IMG/VR virus record: IMGVR_UViG_3300044627_002021
Span: 1 to 25,293 of that record
DNA length: 25,293 bases
DNA from: a virus
Reading direction: 5' to 3' (one strand)
In this document: one piece after another, positions 1 to 7,256 of the stretch
Position numbering within the stretch: position 1 is the first letter of the stretch
Layout: every line of letters starts with the position of its first letter
Notes under the pieces: model-generated
Told to the model about the DNA's origin: nothing
The model's input: the letters and a program-made list of their open reading frames with translations, nothing else
The model's database searches: none
Position numbers and translations under genes: made by a program

Positions 1-550
1 CTTTCATTTCAATGGGTACATAAGACCTAAATAAGTCCAATGTAGCTTTATTGCTATTCCATTCAAGGCAAATCATTTGCGTATGTTCTAAATTGATTTG
101 CTTGAGTATATCGTAGTCGAGCCCTTCGGCGTCTATTGTAATAAAATCGTAAACATTTTCAATTTCGCTATAAGGAACGGTTTTAACCTTTTTAGTTTTA
201 AACTCTATGCCATCCCAACGTTTTAATTCATCTTGTACCAATGTGCTTAATAAACTGCTATCCGTTTCGTCTACATGGTTACCCATATCATAATAGGTTG
301 CCGTTCCTTTACTTGTGCTTATAGCTACATTATGCAGCTTTACATTGGCATTATTGGCGTGTAATTCTTTTAACTTTTTAAATGCCGTTGGTGATGGCTC
401 AACCAATACCGCTGCCCATCCCGAATCAATTAAAGCAAGTGAATTGCTAAAAGTATAACCGTCATTTGCACCAATGTCTAACAATACGCCTGTTCTACCT
501 TTGAAGTAGTTTGTAATAACAATATCTTCGTTGTTTTGGGAGTAGTTCAT
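1..550 (-). CDS. FkbM-family SAM-dependent methyltransferase (partial, 3' end beyond window)
   Basis: I translated this from the reverse strand; it is open from the ATG at 550 to the window edge, about 183 residues seen. It has a methyltransferase motif I (LLDIGANDGYTFSNS, about residues 24-38), an acidic post-I segment (VLVEPSP) and the FkbM-type segment DFITIDAEGLDYDIL. FkbM-family enzymes (Methyltransf_21) methylate sugars or small hydroxylated substrates with SAM. The start overlaps the stop of the upstream glycosyltransferase as TCAT on the plus strand (ATGA, 547-550), so the two are probably translationally coupled. The neighbours suggest a sugar substrate, for example a glycan on the host surface or on the virion; that is inference. 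The family call is fairly sure, the substrate unknown. Confidence 0.85.
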   Translation of the reverse strand, partial: MNYSQNNEDIVITNYFKGRTGVLLDIGANDGYTFSNSLALIDSGWAAVLVEPSPTAFKKLKELHANNANVKLHNVAISTSKGTATYYDMGNHVDETDSSLLSTLVQDELKRWDGIEFKTKKVKTVPYSEIENVYDFITIDAEGLDYDILKQINLEHTQMICLEWNSNKATLDLFRSYVPIEMK

Positions 551-1098
551 TTAAAGGAGTTGTATTTGTAGTGATAGATAAATTCGTCAATTAACACTTG
601 TGTTTTAAGCAACTTTTGATTGTGTATTTTAGTAGCCCAATCGTAATCTTCGCCAATGGTTCTATTGGGAAACAATACCTTATTTGCTATCTCCCTTTTT
701 ATGGGGCAAAGATGGTTCGGGTAGCGAAGATAAATCTGCTTACCCTTATGCTCTACTTGTGCGTATGGGTAATTTATGCTAAAATGAAAGTCTTTTCTAT
801 TTGCACCATCAACGGTCATCCAACCTTTAAAGCAAATTACATCGGGGTTTTCTTGCGCCGCTTTAAGTATTTCGGGAATGTATTTTGGCGTTATGTAATC
901 ATCATCATCAATATGCACAACATATTTTCCTTGCGCTTTCTCAACTAATTGATTGCGCTTATTACCTGTACTTATTCTACCATCATCAATATGGGTAAGT
1001 ACTTCTACTCCTTCGCGTGTTCCTATTAAAGATAACAATGTACGAAGGCTACCCCTTCTACTTTCTAATGATGGTATAAGGATGGATAGGATAATCAT
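547..1098 (-). CDS. Glycosyltransferase family 2 (GT-A fold)
   Basis: A 183-aa protein with a GT-A nucleotide-sugar fold: the N-terminal strand ILSILIPSLESRRGSL, the metal-binding acidic motif VVHIDDDDYITP (about residues 75-86) and a downstream acidic pair IGEDYDWATK that could supply the catalytic base. It is short for GT2, essentially only the catalytic domain with no membrane segment, so it should act in the cytoplasm. It overlaps both neighbours by ATGA (1095-1098 and 547-550), forming a coupled three-gene cassette with a second glycosyltransferase-like gene and an FkbM methyltransferase, directly downstream of the large terminase. The acceptor may be a lipopolysaccharide precursor, a virion protein or modified DNA; the sequence does not decide. 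Confidence 0.85.
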   Translation of the reverse strand: MIILSILIPSLESRRGSLRTLLSLIGTREGVEVLTHIDDGRISTGNKRNQLVEKAQGKYVVHIDDDDYITPKYIPEILKAAQENPDVICFKGWMTVDGANRKDFHFSINYPYAQVEHKGKQIYLRYPNHLCPIKREIANKVLFPNRTIGEDYDWATKIHNQKLLKTQVLIDEFIYHYKYNSFK

Positions 1099-1757
1099 TT
1101 CTCAAATATACTAAGTTTAGGGAAACCTAAATTTTTTCTTTTTATGTATGTTCTTTCGTCTTGTCGGTAATAAATATCATTGCGCCTACCTAATGAATCC
1201 GTTTGACCGAATCCCCAAGCTGGGTGCTTATGTTCAAATAAATGTTGGTTCAAATAAACGTACCTATTTAATTCAATTGCTACATCCATAGCTTCATTAT
1301 CGCACCAAAGTGAAGTATAATCTGGATGGTAAATGTATTTAAAGCGATTGTAATATTCACGCCCCATTATTGACATAGTTGGAAGCAACTCATTAACGTG
1401 TCCATCGGGTAAATGCAAGAATTGGTCTAAGCCGCAATGTTCGCGTATAACTTCATCAAATCCATATTGCGTAAATTCTTGATCATCCGATAAATTAACC
1501 AATATATCCCATCCGTCTTTTGGTATATCTCGGTTGATGGCTTCAACTTTGCTTTTGCTATCACCTATGCAAACGGTAACATTTTTATCTAATTTAATTG
1601 CTTTTAGTTCCTCACTTTCAAGCGTTAGGGCATCGTCATAATCTAACGATACAACAAATTTATATTCATCCGTTGCCGAATTAGCTACAACGCTATCATA
1701 AGCAAGTAGCATCTTTGCGGGGCGGTTGCGTGTTGTTAGTTTGTAAAGTATTACCAT
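1095..1757 (-). CDS. Glycosyltransferase-like protein
   Basis: A 220-aa protein whose pattern fits a GT-A-like glycosyltransferase. An N-terminal strand (MVILYKLTTRNRP) is followed by alternating strand/helix segments, then the acidic DILVNLSDDQEFTQYGFDEVI (about residues 84-104), where SDDQ occupies the place of a DxD-type metal site, and a C-terminal region rich in His, Trp and Tyr (LFEHKHPAWGFGQTD). The start overlaps the end of the terminase gene by 7 nt and the stop overlaps the next glycosyltransferase by ATGA, so it belongs to the same message. No transmembrane segment is visible. The DxD position is atypical, so the assignment rests partly on context. Confidence 0.65.
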   Translation of the reverse strand: MVILYKLTTRNRPAKMLLAYDSVVANSATDEYKFVVSLDYDDALTLESEELKAIKLDKNVTVCIGDSKSKVEAINRDIPKDGWDILVNLSDDQEFTQYGFDEVIREHCGLDQFLHLPDGHVNELLPTMSIMGREYYNRFKYIYHPDYTSLWCDNEAMDVAIELNRYVYLNQHLFEHKHPAWGFGQTDSLGRRNDIYYRQDERTYIKRKNLGFPKLSIFEK

Positions 1758-2914
1758 GTTTCGCGGGGTATAAATGTAAATTTAGGTTTATCATGATAGT
1801 TATATATCGCATAGCGTGTTGCGTCCATTCCGTCATCGTTAGCCTTTACAGGTTCTTCGATAATGTTATCCTCTTTATCTTTTTTCCATTTGTAGGATTG
1901 TATTTCACGCTTTAAGTTAGTACTGCTATCGGTCAAATATAACGGAAAACTTTTAACCTTAACAATCCCCGCCCAAACATCCTTATTGGCTGCGTGTATG
2001 TTAAACCCGCTGCGATATATTTCTTCAATGCTTTTTGGTTCGGCGGCATCGGCAAATATCATTCCCCTACCTATGTCAAGCGTTTGCATCTTGCGTATAA
2101 GTTCGGTCAATGTTAAATTGGATTGATAGATTAATTCTTGAACGTAGTGAGCGCCTTCATGATATTCTACTTTTACCAAAGCGGCGGGGTGATTATATCC
2201 AAAGTCTAAGCCGTAAAATACTTCGCCTTTGTTTGGTAGTTCCGATATGCCCCATTTTGTGTAAATAAGTTCCTTTGCCGCGCCTCTTTGCCCTAATCCG
2301 TATACTTTCCACATAAAGTCATCGGGTAGGTCTTTAAACGCCTCTATTGCGTTAATTTGGCTTTCCGTTAAATTGGCTTTGTTGTTTAAGTAAGTAGAAT
2401 GAATCCGTTTATTTTTAGGATTATCGGCAACGCCATAAACCCAACTTACAAAATCGGCGGGATTCCAGTCAAGGAATATTTGTCCTGTGGTCCTCATTGC
2501 CAATTGGTCAAACAATGGCTTAGTAAGTAGATTTGCTTCGTTGATAAAAAGTATATCCCTTCCAGGTCCACGCGCTTTGCCTTCATCTTCTAAACCAAAT
2601 AGTTCAATATAACTACCGTTCTTGAATGTGTATATAAAATCGGAATAGCTAAATTGGTTATCATCCCAAAGCTGCAACTCATTCATAATTAACTTAAAAT
2701 CCCTATAAACACCGCGTTTAATATGGGGTAAGCTATGCGATACGCAACTAATACGCTTCATTGGATTGCGTGTAGCTAAATATACAAGCAACTGCATAAC
2801 CGAATACGATTTGCTTGAACGACTACCGCCCTCATTGCAAATAATCGGATAGCCTTCGTTATAGGCGTTTAGGTTTTCCTTAAATACGGGTGTTACCTTA
2901 CTTGATAGGCTCAT
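1751..2914 (-). CDS. terL: Terminase large subunit (ATPase-nuclease, Terminase_3/PBSX-like)
   Basis: A 387-aa DNA-packaging motor subunit. The ATPase has a phage-type Walker A, GGSRSSKS (residues 29-36), and a Walker B, DILFINEANLL (120-130), with the catalytic Glu following the Asn. An RNase H-like nuclease follows, with a first acidic residue in GLDFGYNHPA (about 231-240), a second in IFADAAEPKS and a third in NDDGMDATRYAIY near the C-terminus. Length is slightly below the usual 400-450 aa of PBSX/SPP1-type TerL, but all motifs are present. It overlaps the small subunit gene by 17 nt upstream and the glycosyltransferase gene downstream. Its role is to translocate genomic DNA into proheads at the portal and cut it. 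Confidence 0.95.
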   Translation of the reverse strand: MSLSSKVTPVFKENLNAYNEGYPIICNEGGSRSSKSYSVMQLLVYLATRNPMKRISCVSHSLPHIKRGVYRDFKLIMNELQLWDDNQFSYSDFIYTFKNGSYIELFGLEDEGKARGPGRDILFINEANLLTKPLFDQLAMRTTGQIFLDWNPADFVSWVYGVADNPKNKRIHSTYLNNKANLTESQINAIEAFKDLPDDFMWKVYGLGQRGAAKELIYTKWGISELPNKGEVFYGLDFGYNHPAALVKVEYHEGAHYVQELIYQSNLTLTELIRKMQTLDIGRGMIFADAAEPKSIEEIYRSGFNIHAANKDVWAGIVKVKSFPLYLTDSSTNLKREIQSYKWKKDKEDNIIEEPVKANDDGMDATRYAIYNYHDKPKFTFIPRETW

Positions 2915-3254
2915 TACCTTCTTGTTCTATGAAATTGATTTGAATAGGAGTTAATCCACTATGTTCGGTTTCGGTCTTATCTTTCCATCCCATGTTTTTC
3001 AATGCGAAGATAATGCCAGTTACATTTTGCCCTGCTAACTTTTTAGCGTAAACCGATTCAATTTTAAGTATCGCTCTTTTTATTGAGTAAGAGAAAATCT
3101 CCCTTTCTTTGTAATCATATATACTTTGGCGTGATTCAAAACCTAAATGATAGGCTAAACCAGGAATAGTTAAATCATCACCATTTTCATCAAAATAGCT
3201 TTGGATAGCTAAATCCAAATCCTCTACTGTTTCATAATATCTTGGTACTCCCAT
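2898..3254 (-). CDS. terS: Terminase small subunit (gp3-like DNA-packaging protein)
   Basis: A 118-aa protein with an N-terminal helix-turn-helix: VEDLDLAIQSYFDENG, then LTIPGLAYHLGFESRQSIYDY, in which a recognition helix would start at SRQSIYDY. Helices with a Gly-rich turn follow (YAKKLAGQNVTGIIFALKNMGWKDK), the usual layout of gp3/P22-type terminase small subunits, which bind pac/cos DNA and load TerL. It lies immediately upstream of terL with a 17-nt overlap. The HTH-containing N-terminus is the probable DNA-binding part; the GGTAATA repeat cluster just upstream of this gene is a possible target. The start is preceded at 3259-3266 by TAACTTTG, which resembles a Bacteroidota -7 element very close to the ATG. 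Confidence 0.85.
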   Translation of the reverse strand: MGVPRYYETVEDLDLAIQSYFDENGDDLTIPGLAYHLGFESRQSIYDYKEREIFSYSIKRAILKIESVYAKKLAGQNVTGIIFALKNMGWKDKTETEHSGLTPIQINFIEQEGNEPIK

Positions 3255-3258
3255 AATG

Positions 3259-3266
3259 CAAAGTTA
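3259..3266 (-). promoter_or_regulatory. -7-like element (TAACTTTG) abutting terS start
   Basis: The minus strand reads TAACTTTGCATTATG up to the terS start codon. TAACTTTG fits the Bacteroidota -7 consensus TAnnTTTG, but no TTTG lies about 20 nt upstream. If it is used, transcription would begin at or next to the ATG, giving a leaderless message. A near-identical arrangement precedes the tail tube gene (20872-20879). Confidence 0.3.
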
Positions 3267-3308
3267 GTTAAAATATTTCTTTTACATAAAAAGCAAAAAG
3301 TAATGTTT

Positions 3309-3495
3309 GGTAATAGGTAATAGGTAAATCACTTATAAAGTATAAGTATATATATATATACTCTATATTATTATGGTTTTTACTATTACCTTATTACCTT
3401 GCTTGTAACTAATTGATTATTAAAGACTTAAGAGGTAATAAAATGGTAATAGCTTATTACCAAAAAAGGCATAAAAAAGGGTAATGGTTATTACC
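3309..3495. repeat. Cluster of GGTAATA heptamers (iteron-like; candidate replication origin or packaging/operator site)
   Basis: In the 268-nt gap between the helicase-like gene and terS, GGTAATA occurs exactly at 3309, 3316 (tandem), 3434 and 3445. Its complement TATTACC occurs exactly at 3384, 3392, 3455 and 3489. One-base variants lie at 3323 (GGTAAAT, two changes) and 3480 (GGTAATG). Copies at 3445/3455 and 3480/3489 form dyads. Between the left and right groups is an alternating TA tract (about 3347-3360), a plausible easily melted element. Eight exact copies on the two strands in about 190 nt is far above chance for a heptamer. The site sits next to the primase and helicase genes, favouring an origin, but also next to terS, so a packaging signal is possible. 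Confidence 0.7.
3473..3495 (-). terminator. Rho-independent-like terminator after the helicase-like gene
   Basis: On the minus strand, downstream of the stop at 3523, GGTAAT-AACC-ATTACC forms a perfect 6-bp stem with a 4-nt loop, followed by C and TTTTTT. It is built from two of the GGTAATA-type repeats, so the same bases may work as a protein site in DNA and as a hairpin in RNA. The stem is AT-rich and therefore weak; termination is likely to be partial. Confidence 0.45.
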
Positions 3496-3522
3496 AAAAC
3501 CCTTTCTTTTATTACTAATAAA

Positions 3523-4857
3523 TTAAACCTTTTTATAATATTTGTCATCTGCTTTTATAACATATTTACCTTTATACTTTTGTCTAAAAGTTATTAAAAA
3601 GTACTTAGAAGAACATTTAAGCTGCAAACAAATATCGGCGGCATCCTTTGCGGTAAATTTATCGGGTAATGAATTATACAACTCTAACTGTTTGCCTTCT
3701 AAATCGGTTTGAGTAGTATTGTTTATTTCGGTAAGTAATTTAATAGCTTGGCTCTTAAAATAATAAAATACTTTTTCAGAGTTTTGCACATCAATAATAT
3801 CTATTATTGGGGATTTATGATTTCTTATAATAGAGCAAATCAATGTAAGTCTATTATAATAAGCAAACATCTTACCTAAATATCCAATTAGTAGTTCACT
3901 TACATCGCCTTCCCTTCTATTTTTTATAATTATATTGCTTTCAGATGTTATTCTATTTCTTGTATCGTTAAACAATATTTTTGCTTCATCGGTAAATTTT
4001 ACCCATCTTGGATTACCTTCCGTATAAAATACCCCTATATTAAACAAATGCTCAATAATAGATTCCCAATGTACGGTTACTCTACTTTTAACACTAAAAG
4101 CATCCCTATTGGCGTTTAATTCTACATAATCCGATGAAACAAATAAGAACCTATTAAGCAACCCCGATTCAACGGCTTGTTTATTAAACATCTCATTTAT
4201 TCGCTTTGATTGCATCCCCGTAAGTACGCTAATAGCAGGATTTGTAACCCTATTTTCCAAAGTTGGATCTTTTCTAAGGTCATCAATAGTTTTACCATTC
4301 CAAACGTTATTCCAAAAATCAACGGAATTGTTATCCTTAGTATACGAACCCCCTTGATAAAGTTTTTTCCCTTCGTCAAAATATACCCCAAAACCCGCAT
4401 GATTTGTTGAAGCATATTTTGTAATCGCTTCTAAGGTAGCGCCCGATGCGCTTCTAATTATACGAATAGGTCTTGGATCGGTAAATACTGTATTATTTGC
4501 CTTAGCTTTCATTTTAGCTATTTCCCATTCTTTTTCTTTTGTAGCATAATCTTTATATAATTTATCTGCCAAAGGCTCTATTATATCGCCAAAAACAAGG
4601 TCATAGGCTTTTGTCTTACCTATTGAAGATGGACCAACCATCATGCAATAAAGTATTGATTTCATTTCTCCGCCCAATTGAGTTGTAAACATATTGCCAG
4701 AAAGGGAAGCGACCGCCCATAAAGCGGAAACTGCAATATAATCAACAGGCAATGAATATTCTTTTGCAAGGTCTTTAAATGATTGCTCTACAATAGGCTC
4801 GAATATTTCTAGCGGAAATGTTTCGTTTGTGTTTTCTAACTTTAAATTAATTAACAT
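3523..4857 (-). CDS. DUF3987-type primase-associated helicase/ATPase
   Basis: A 444-aa protein with the layout of DUF3987 proteins. An N-terminal helical region (PLEIFEPIVEQSFKDLAKEY, then YIAVSALWAVASLSGN) leads to a Walker A, GPSSIGKT (residues 75-82), then a Walker B-like acidic segment, GFGVYFDEGKKLY (about 155-167), and an SVLTGMQ..GLLNRFLFVSS segment typical of the family's C-terminal ATPase half. A possible winged-helix-like tail ends the protein. DUF3987 proteins are linked to AEP primases in phages and mobile elements and are thought to be the replicative helicase. Here the primase gene lies 3 nt upstream, which supports a primase-helicase pair. It is followed by a terminator-like hairpin and the GGTAATA cluster. 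Confidence 0.8.
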   Translation of the reverse strand: MLINLKLENTNETFPLEIFEPIVEQSFKDLAKEYSLPVDYIAVSALWAVASLSGNMFTTQLGGEMKSILYCMMVGPSSIGKTKAYDLVFGDIIEPLADKLYKDYATKEKEWEIAKMKAKANNTVFTDPRPIRIIRSASGATLEAITKYASTNHAGFGVYFDEGKKLYQGGSYTKDNNSVDFWNNVWNGKTIDDLRKDPTLENRVTNPAISVLTGMQSKRINEMFNKQAVESGLLNRFLFVSSDYVELNANRDAFSVKSRVTVHWESIIEHLFNIGVFYTEGNPRWVKFTDEAKILFNDTRNRITSESNIIIKNRREGDVSELLIGYLGKMFAYYNRLTLICSIIRNHKSPIIDIIDVQNSEKVFYYFKSQAIKLLTEINNTTQTDLEGKQLELYNSLPDKFTAKDAADICLQLKCSSKYFLITFRQKYKGKYVIKADDKYYKKV

Positions 4858-4860
4858 AAT

Positions 4861-6057
4861 TTACCAATTTGAAGGAAATGAATAATCTTTATTAACCCAT
4901 ATTCTTTGACCGTTGCAAGAATCTAGCAAACAATTTGGCTCAATAATATCTTTAATTTGTTCTTTTGTGTATTTATTTGGGGAATCTAAGATAGTCCATG
5001 TATAATTAGGAGCAACCAAATGCATAAAAAAAGCCAATAATTTATTGTCAACGCTATATGTACCATCTTCACCAAAATATGTTTCTTGACCGTAATTATC
5101 AATATGTAGTTTCAATAAATCCTTTTTAACGTACTTTAAAAGCCATTTTAGCACTTTAAACGAATATTCGGGCATTGGTAGTTGTTTTGTAGAGTGCTGC
5201 GCCTTATAAGACCTATAAACAAGTGTAATCGGTTTTATTAAATCTAAATGTGTTATATGAGTTTTATGAGCAAATGTATCAATAACAAATGCTTTGCAAG
5301 TATCTTCGTGCATCCCTACCAAATTACAATACGCGGCTATTCTTAATAAATAATGATGTTTATATCCATCCTCAAAATTGCCCCATAAATTAGCGTTTTC
5401 TATTGCATGGCTAAAAGTACGAATGCTATTAACATTTCTTGATGGCTTAAATTTTATCTTTGGTTCTTCATTTTCGTATTTGTCATTCGGCAAAGCTAAT
5501 TCCGCTTCATCAAACAAACGTATTTTAGCATTTGGATCGTAGCTTGAAAATCTTACCCTTACTAAGTCTTTACATTGAATATCAATAGTTATATTAATTG
5601 CCGCAAGTTCATGCATTATAGTGTTGAATACTTGAAAATGATGGGCTGGTAATATTTTAAATATAACCGCCAAACCTTTACCCGATGCACTAATAAAAGC
5701 CGAAACAATAGATTTGCCATTTATAAATAAATCATCTCTCAACTTACCCCAATCCTCTATATGTGGGTTATTGTGTGCATCAATATCAATACAAATCAAT
5801 CCTGTATGTTGTATTATGTTTTCGGTATTTCTCCAATCTTTACAAACACTACTAACGGTAAAGCATGGAAGTTTCGCGGCTTTAAATGTTCGCTTTTCTT
5901 CATGGTCGGTTATTGTGCGAAGTTGGTTTATTATATCTATATGCTTACCGCTTATAATATCTTCTATCTCTTGTTCTAATGTAGAATCGTAAGGAATACA
6001 ACCAGCCGTTGTTTTGCCTTCTTTGTTGGTGTATGGATGGTAAGAACTTATTTGCAT
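4861..6057 (-). CDS. AEP-type primase/polymerase (BT4734/VirE N-terminal domain)
   Basis: A 398-aa protein. Residues 60-175 carry the signature of the archaeo-eukaryotic primase-like domain known in Bacteroidota as the BT4734/VirE_N domain. These are the metal-binding acidic pair ICIDIDAHNN (Asp91 and Asp93), the SASGKGLAVIF segment (123-133) and the third site DLVRVRFSSYDP (164-175). A helical region and a C-terminal PriCT-like or winged-helix segment follow (KEQIKDIIEPN). It probably primes phage DNA replication. It overlaps the upstream PD-(D/E)xK nuclease gene by 10 nt and sits 3 nt from the DUF3987 gene, so all three are likely co-translated. The C-terminal half is not assigned. Confidence 0.8.
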   Translation of the reverse strand: MQISSYHPYTNKEGKTTAGCIPYDSTLEQEIEDIISGKHIDIINQLRTITDHEEKRTFKAAKLPCFTVSSVCKDWRNTENIIQHTGLICIDIDAHNNPHIEDWGKLRDDLFINGKSIVSAFISASGKGLAVIFKILPAHHFQVFNTIMHELAAINITIDIQCKDLVRVRFSSYDPNAKIRLFDEAELALPNDKYENEEPKIKFKPSRNVNSIRTFSHAIENANLWGNFEDGYKHHYLLRIAAYCNLVGMHEDTCKAFVIDTFAHKTHITHLDLIKPITLVYRSYKAQHSTKQLPMPEYSFKVLKWLLKYVKKDLLKLHIDNYGQETYFGEDGTYSVDNKLLAFFMHLVAPNYTWTILDSPNKYTKEQIKDIIEPNCLLDSCNGQRIWVNKDYSFPSNW

Positions 6058-6599
6058 TGCTTGTACTTTTCAATATTAAAAAAAGTAGGGTTCAATGAAT
6101 CCCAAATAATATAAGTATTTATAACTAACCTAAAATTTCCTACTCCTTTATTGTCATAAAACTTTTGCATTTCACCAAATCCATGTGCTTTGTATAAGTA
6201 CGAATTTACGTTATTATGCGCTCCAGCTGAATACGGCTTTTCTACATCATGTTTTGCAACCCTTTCACCTTCATCAAGATACCAACCACTAATTTGAGGA
6301 GCAATAAATATTAAAGGTATATGATTGTTAAATTCTAGTTTAGTATATTCGGATGCTTGGTTGCACCAATCTCCAATATGACCGCCTCTTTTAACGCTTG
6401 TTTTTTTTAACTCAATACCAATAGGATAATCTTTGTTCAAATCGGTATTATGGTACATCAATAAATCAATTCTACGTTTTTTGCATTTTGAAGTAATTTC
6501 TGAAAATACATTAAAATTAGTTTTAAAATAATTAAATACCTTGTCTTGTAATACTTTTTCAGGTAATGCTTCAAAGTTGTATCTATCTTGTGTTGCCAT
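6048..6599 (-). CDS. PD-(D/E)xK nuclease-like protein
   Basis: A 183-aa protein with a probable restriction-endonuclease-fold core: a helix (LQDKVFNYFKTNFNVFSE, Glu34), then RRIDLLMY with Asp45, then YPIGIELKKTS with Glu63-x-Lys65, i.e. the order E...D...ExK. The rest (IPLIFIAPQISGWYLDEGER and NTYIIWDSL) looks like further strands of the same domain. In this replication block the enzyme could be a recombination or resolvase nuclease; a restriction function is less likely because the methyltransferase is three genes away. No Shine-Dalgarno is present: the ATG follows directly on an 8-U tract that ends the structured RNA at 6600-6731, so expression may depend on read-through of that element. 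Confidence 0.6.
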   Translation of the reverse strand: MATQDRYNFEALPEKVLQDKVFNYFKTNFNVFSEITSKCKKRRIDLLMYHNTDLNKDYPIGIELKKTSVKRGGHIGDWCNQASEYTKLEFNNHIPLIFIAPQISGWYLDEGERVAKHDVEKPYSAGAHNNVNSYLYKAHGFGEMQKFYDNKGVGNFRLVINTYIIWDSLNPTFFNIEKYKQCK

Positions 6600-6676
6600 A
6601 AAAAAAACCTGAGAAGTGGTCTAGGGTAGAAGCGAAAAAACCGCGTTAGTTTTTTCTCCTAAACCGCCCTCTCAGG
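6600..6676 (-). terminator. Intrinsic terminator formed by the S2 stem and U8 tract
   Basis: The 17-bp stem between 6658-6676 and 6608-6625 is followed immediately by eight U (6607-6600) on the minus-strand RNA, the form of a strong rho-independent terminator with a large structured loop. The U-tract abuts the start codon at 6599. Termination here would release a roughly 110-nt RNA; read-through would express the nuclease, primase and helicase-like genes. Confidence 0.6.
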
Positions 6677-6717
6677 CGTTTCTTTTGATTAATTATATTA
6701 CGGCTTCTACCTCGTAA
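6600..6717 (-). ncRNA. Structured RNA, H-type pseudoknot with internal hairpin (novel candidate riboswitch/attenuator or sRNA)
   Basis: Three helices can form together on the minus-strand RNA. S1 pairs 6710-6703 with 6633-6626, 8 bp, perfect (GTAGAAGC/GCTTCTAC). S2 pairs 6676-6658 with 6625-6608, 17 bp including two G-U pairs, with one 2x1 internal loop. An inner hairpin pairs 6656-6649 with 6641-6634, 8 bp, perfect (GAAAAAAC/GTTTTTTC). The 3' strand of S1 lies in the loop of S2 and directly abuts the 3' strand of S2, which is the topology of an H-type pseudoknot with coaxial stacking. The RNA ends in eight U and then the ATG of the nuclease gene. A good Bacteroidota promoter lies just upstream. 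I recognise no known RNA family; an HDV-like fold was considered and lacks the linker and P4 between S1 and S2. Confidence 0.65.
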
Positions 6718-6723
6718 CTTGTA

Positions 6724-6754
6724 CAAATATACTATAAACTCATTACATAATCAA
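6724..6754 (-). promoter_or_regulatory. Bacteroidota-type promoter for the structured RNA
   Basis: On the minus strand a -33 TTG at 6754-6752 is followed after 20 nt by TATATTTG at 6731-6724, an exact fit to TAnnTTTG. The predicted start, near 6717, lies 6-7 nt before the 5' strand of the first helix of the RNA at 6600-6717. It overlaps the end of the upstream VRR-NUC gene. Confidence 0.6.
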
Positions 6755-7256
6755 TAAAGCTAAAAAATTCTTGCGGGTTATGCACTACCGCATATAATCC
6801 GCCTGTTGAATTTATCTTGCGTTCATATTCTTTCTGATCTTCGCTTTGCTTATCCTTAATCTTTATTTCAATATAAACAGGTAAGCCATATTTATGATTC
6901 GGAGTAACTATGTGCCCTTTCAAATCGCTTGTTCCTTTTGAGCCAGTGCCTTTGCGCCACTCAATGCCGCCGTCTAATTGTTCTAATTTGCCACTAAATA
7001 TATTGAATTTCGGTATCTTCTTTTTTACAGGAACTCCCATATTATTAGTGCGCTCTAAATGTCCATTAGTCCATTTGATGTAATTAGCGCAAAAGGTTGT
7101 TAATCCATTGGCAGTTTTTACTTTGGGTATTATCGGAGCGGAATAATGCCCATCGGCATATCCTTGAGCATATTTTATTTTACTCATTTCCTCATGTGCA
7201 TTGCAATAGCGACTTTTCCACGATTCTTTCATATCGTTACATTTTTTACATCCCAT
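6732..7256 (-). CDS. VRR-NUC domain nuclease
   Basis: A 174-aa protein ending in a VRR-NUC fold, the virus-type replication-repair nuclease subgroup of the PD-(D/E)xK superfamily: WRKGTGSKGTSDLKG with Asp111, then VYIEIKIKDKQSEDQ with Glu130-x-Lys132 and Gln137/Gln141, then GGLYAVVHNPQEF. The N-terminus carries CKKC (Cys3, Cys6) and YCNAH (Cys18, His21), which looks like a small zinc site fused to the nuclease. Phage VRR-NUC proteins are thought to act as structure-specific nucleases or resolvases. The start overlaps the end of the zinc-ribbon gene upstream by 28 nt. The first Cys residues depend on the start at 7256, which the overlap supports. Confidence 0.8.
   Translation of the reverse strand: MGCKKCNDMKESWKSRYCNAHEEMSKIKYAQGYADGHYSAPIIPKVKTANGLTTFCANYIKWTNGHLERTNNMGVPVKKKIPKFNIFSGKLEQLDGGIEWRKGTGSKGTSDLKGHIVTPNHKYGLPVYIEIKIKDKQSEDQKEYERKINSTGGLYAVVHNPQEFFSFIDYVMSL

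Noticed and set aside
3259-3297. Full two-part promoter in front of terS
   Set aside because: The only upstream TTTG (3297-3294) is 27 nt from the -7-like element, outside the 19-21 nt range, so only the -7-like element is reported, at low confidence.
3309-3495. Could the repeat cluster be a CRISPR array?
   Set aside because: The repeats are 7 nt long, occur on both strands and have irregular spacing, with no spacer-like units or cas genes.
6600-6717. HDV-like or twister-type self-cleaving ribozyme in the structured RNA
   Set aside because: The interleaved helices resemble the HDV order, but the 3' strands of the first and second helices abut directly, leaving no room for P1.1, P4 and the catalytic linker; no twister or hammerhead core (CUGANGA, GAAA) is present.
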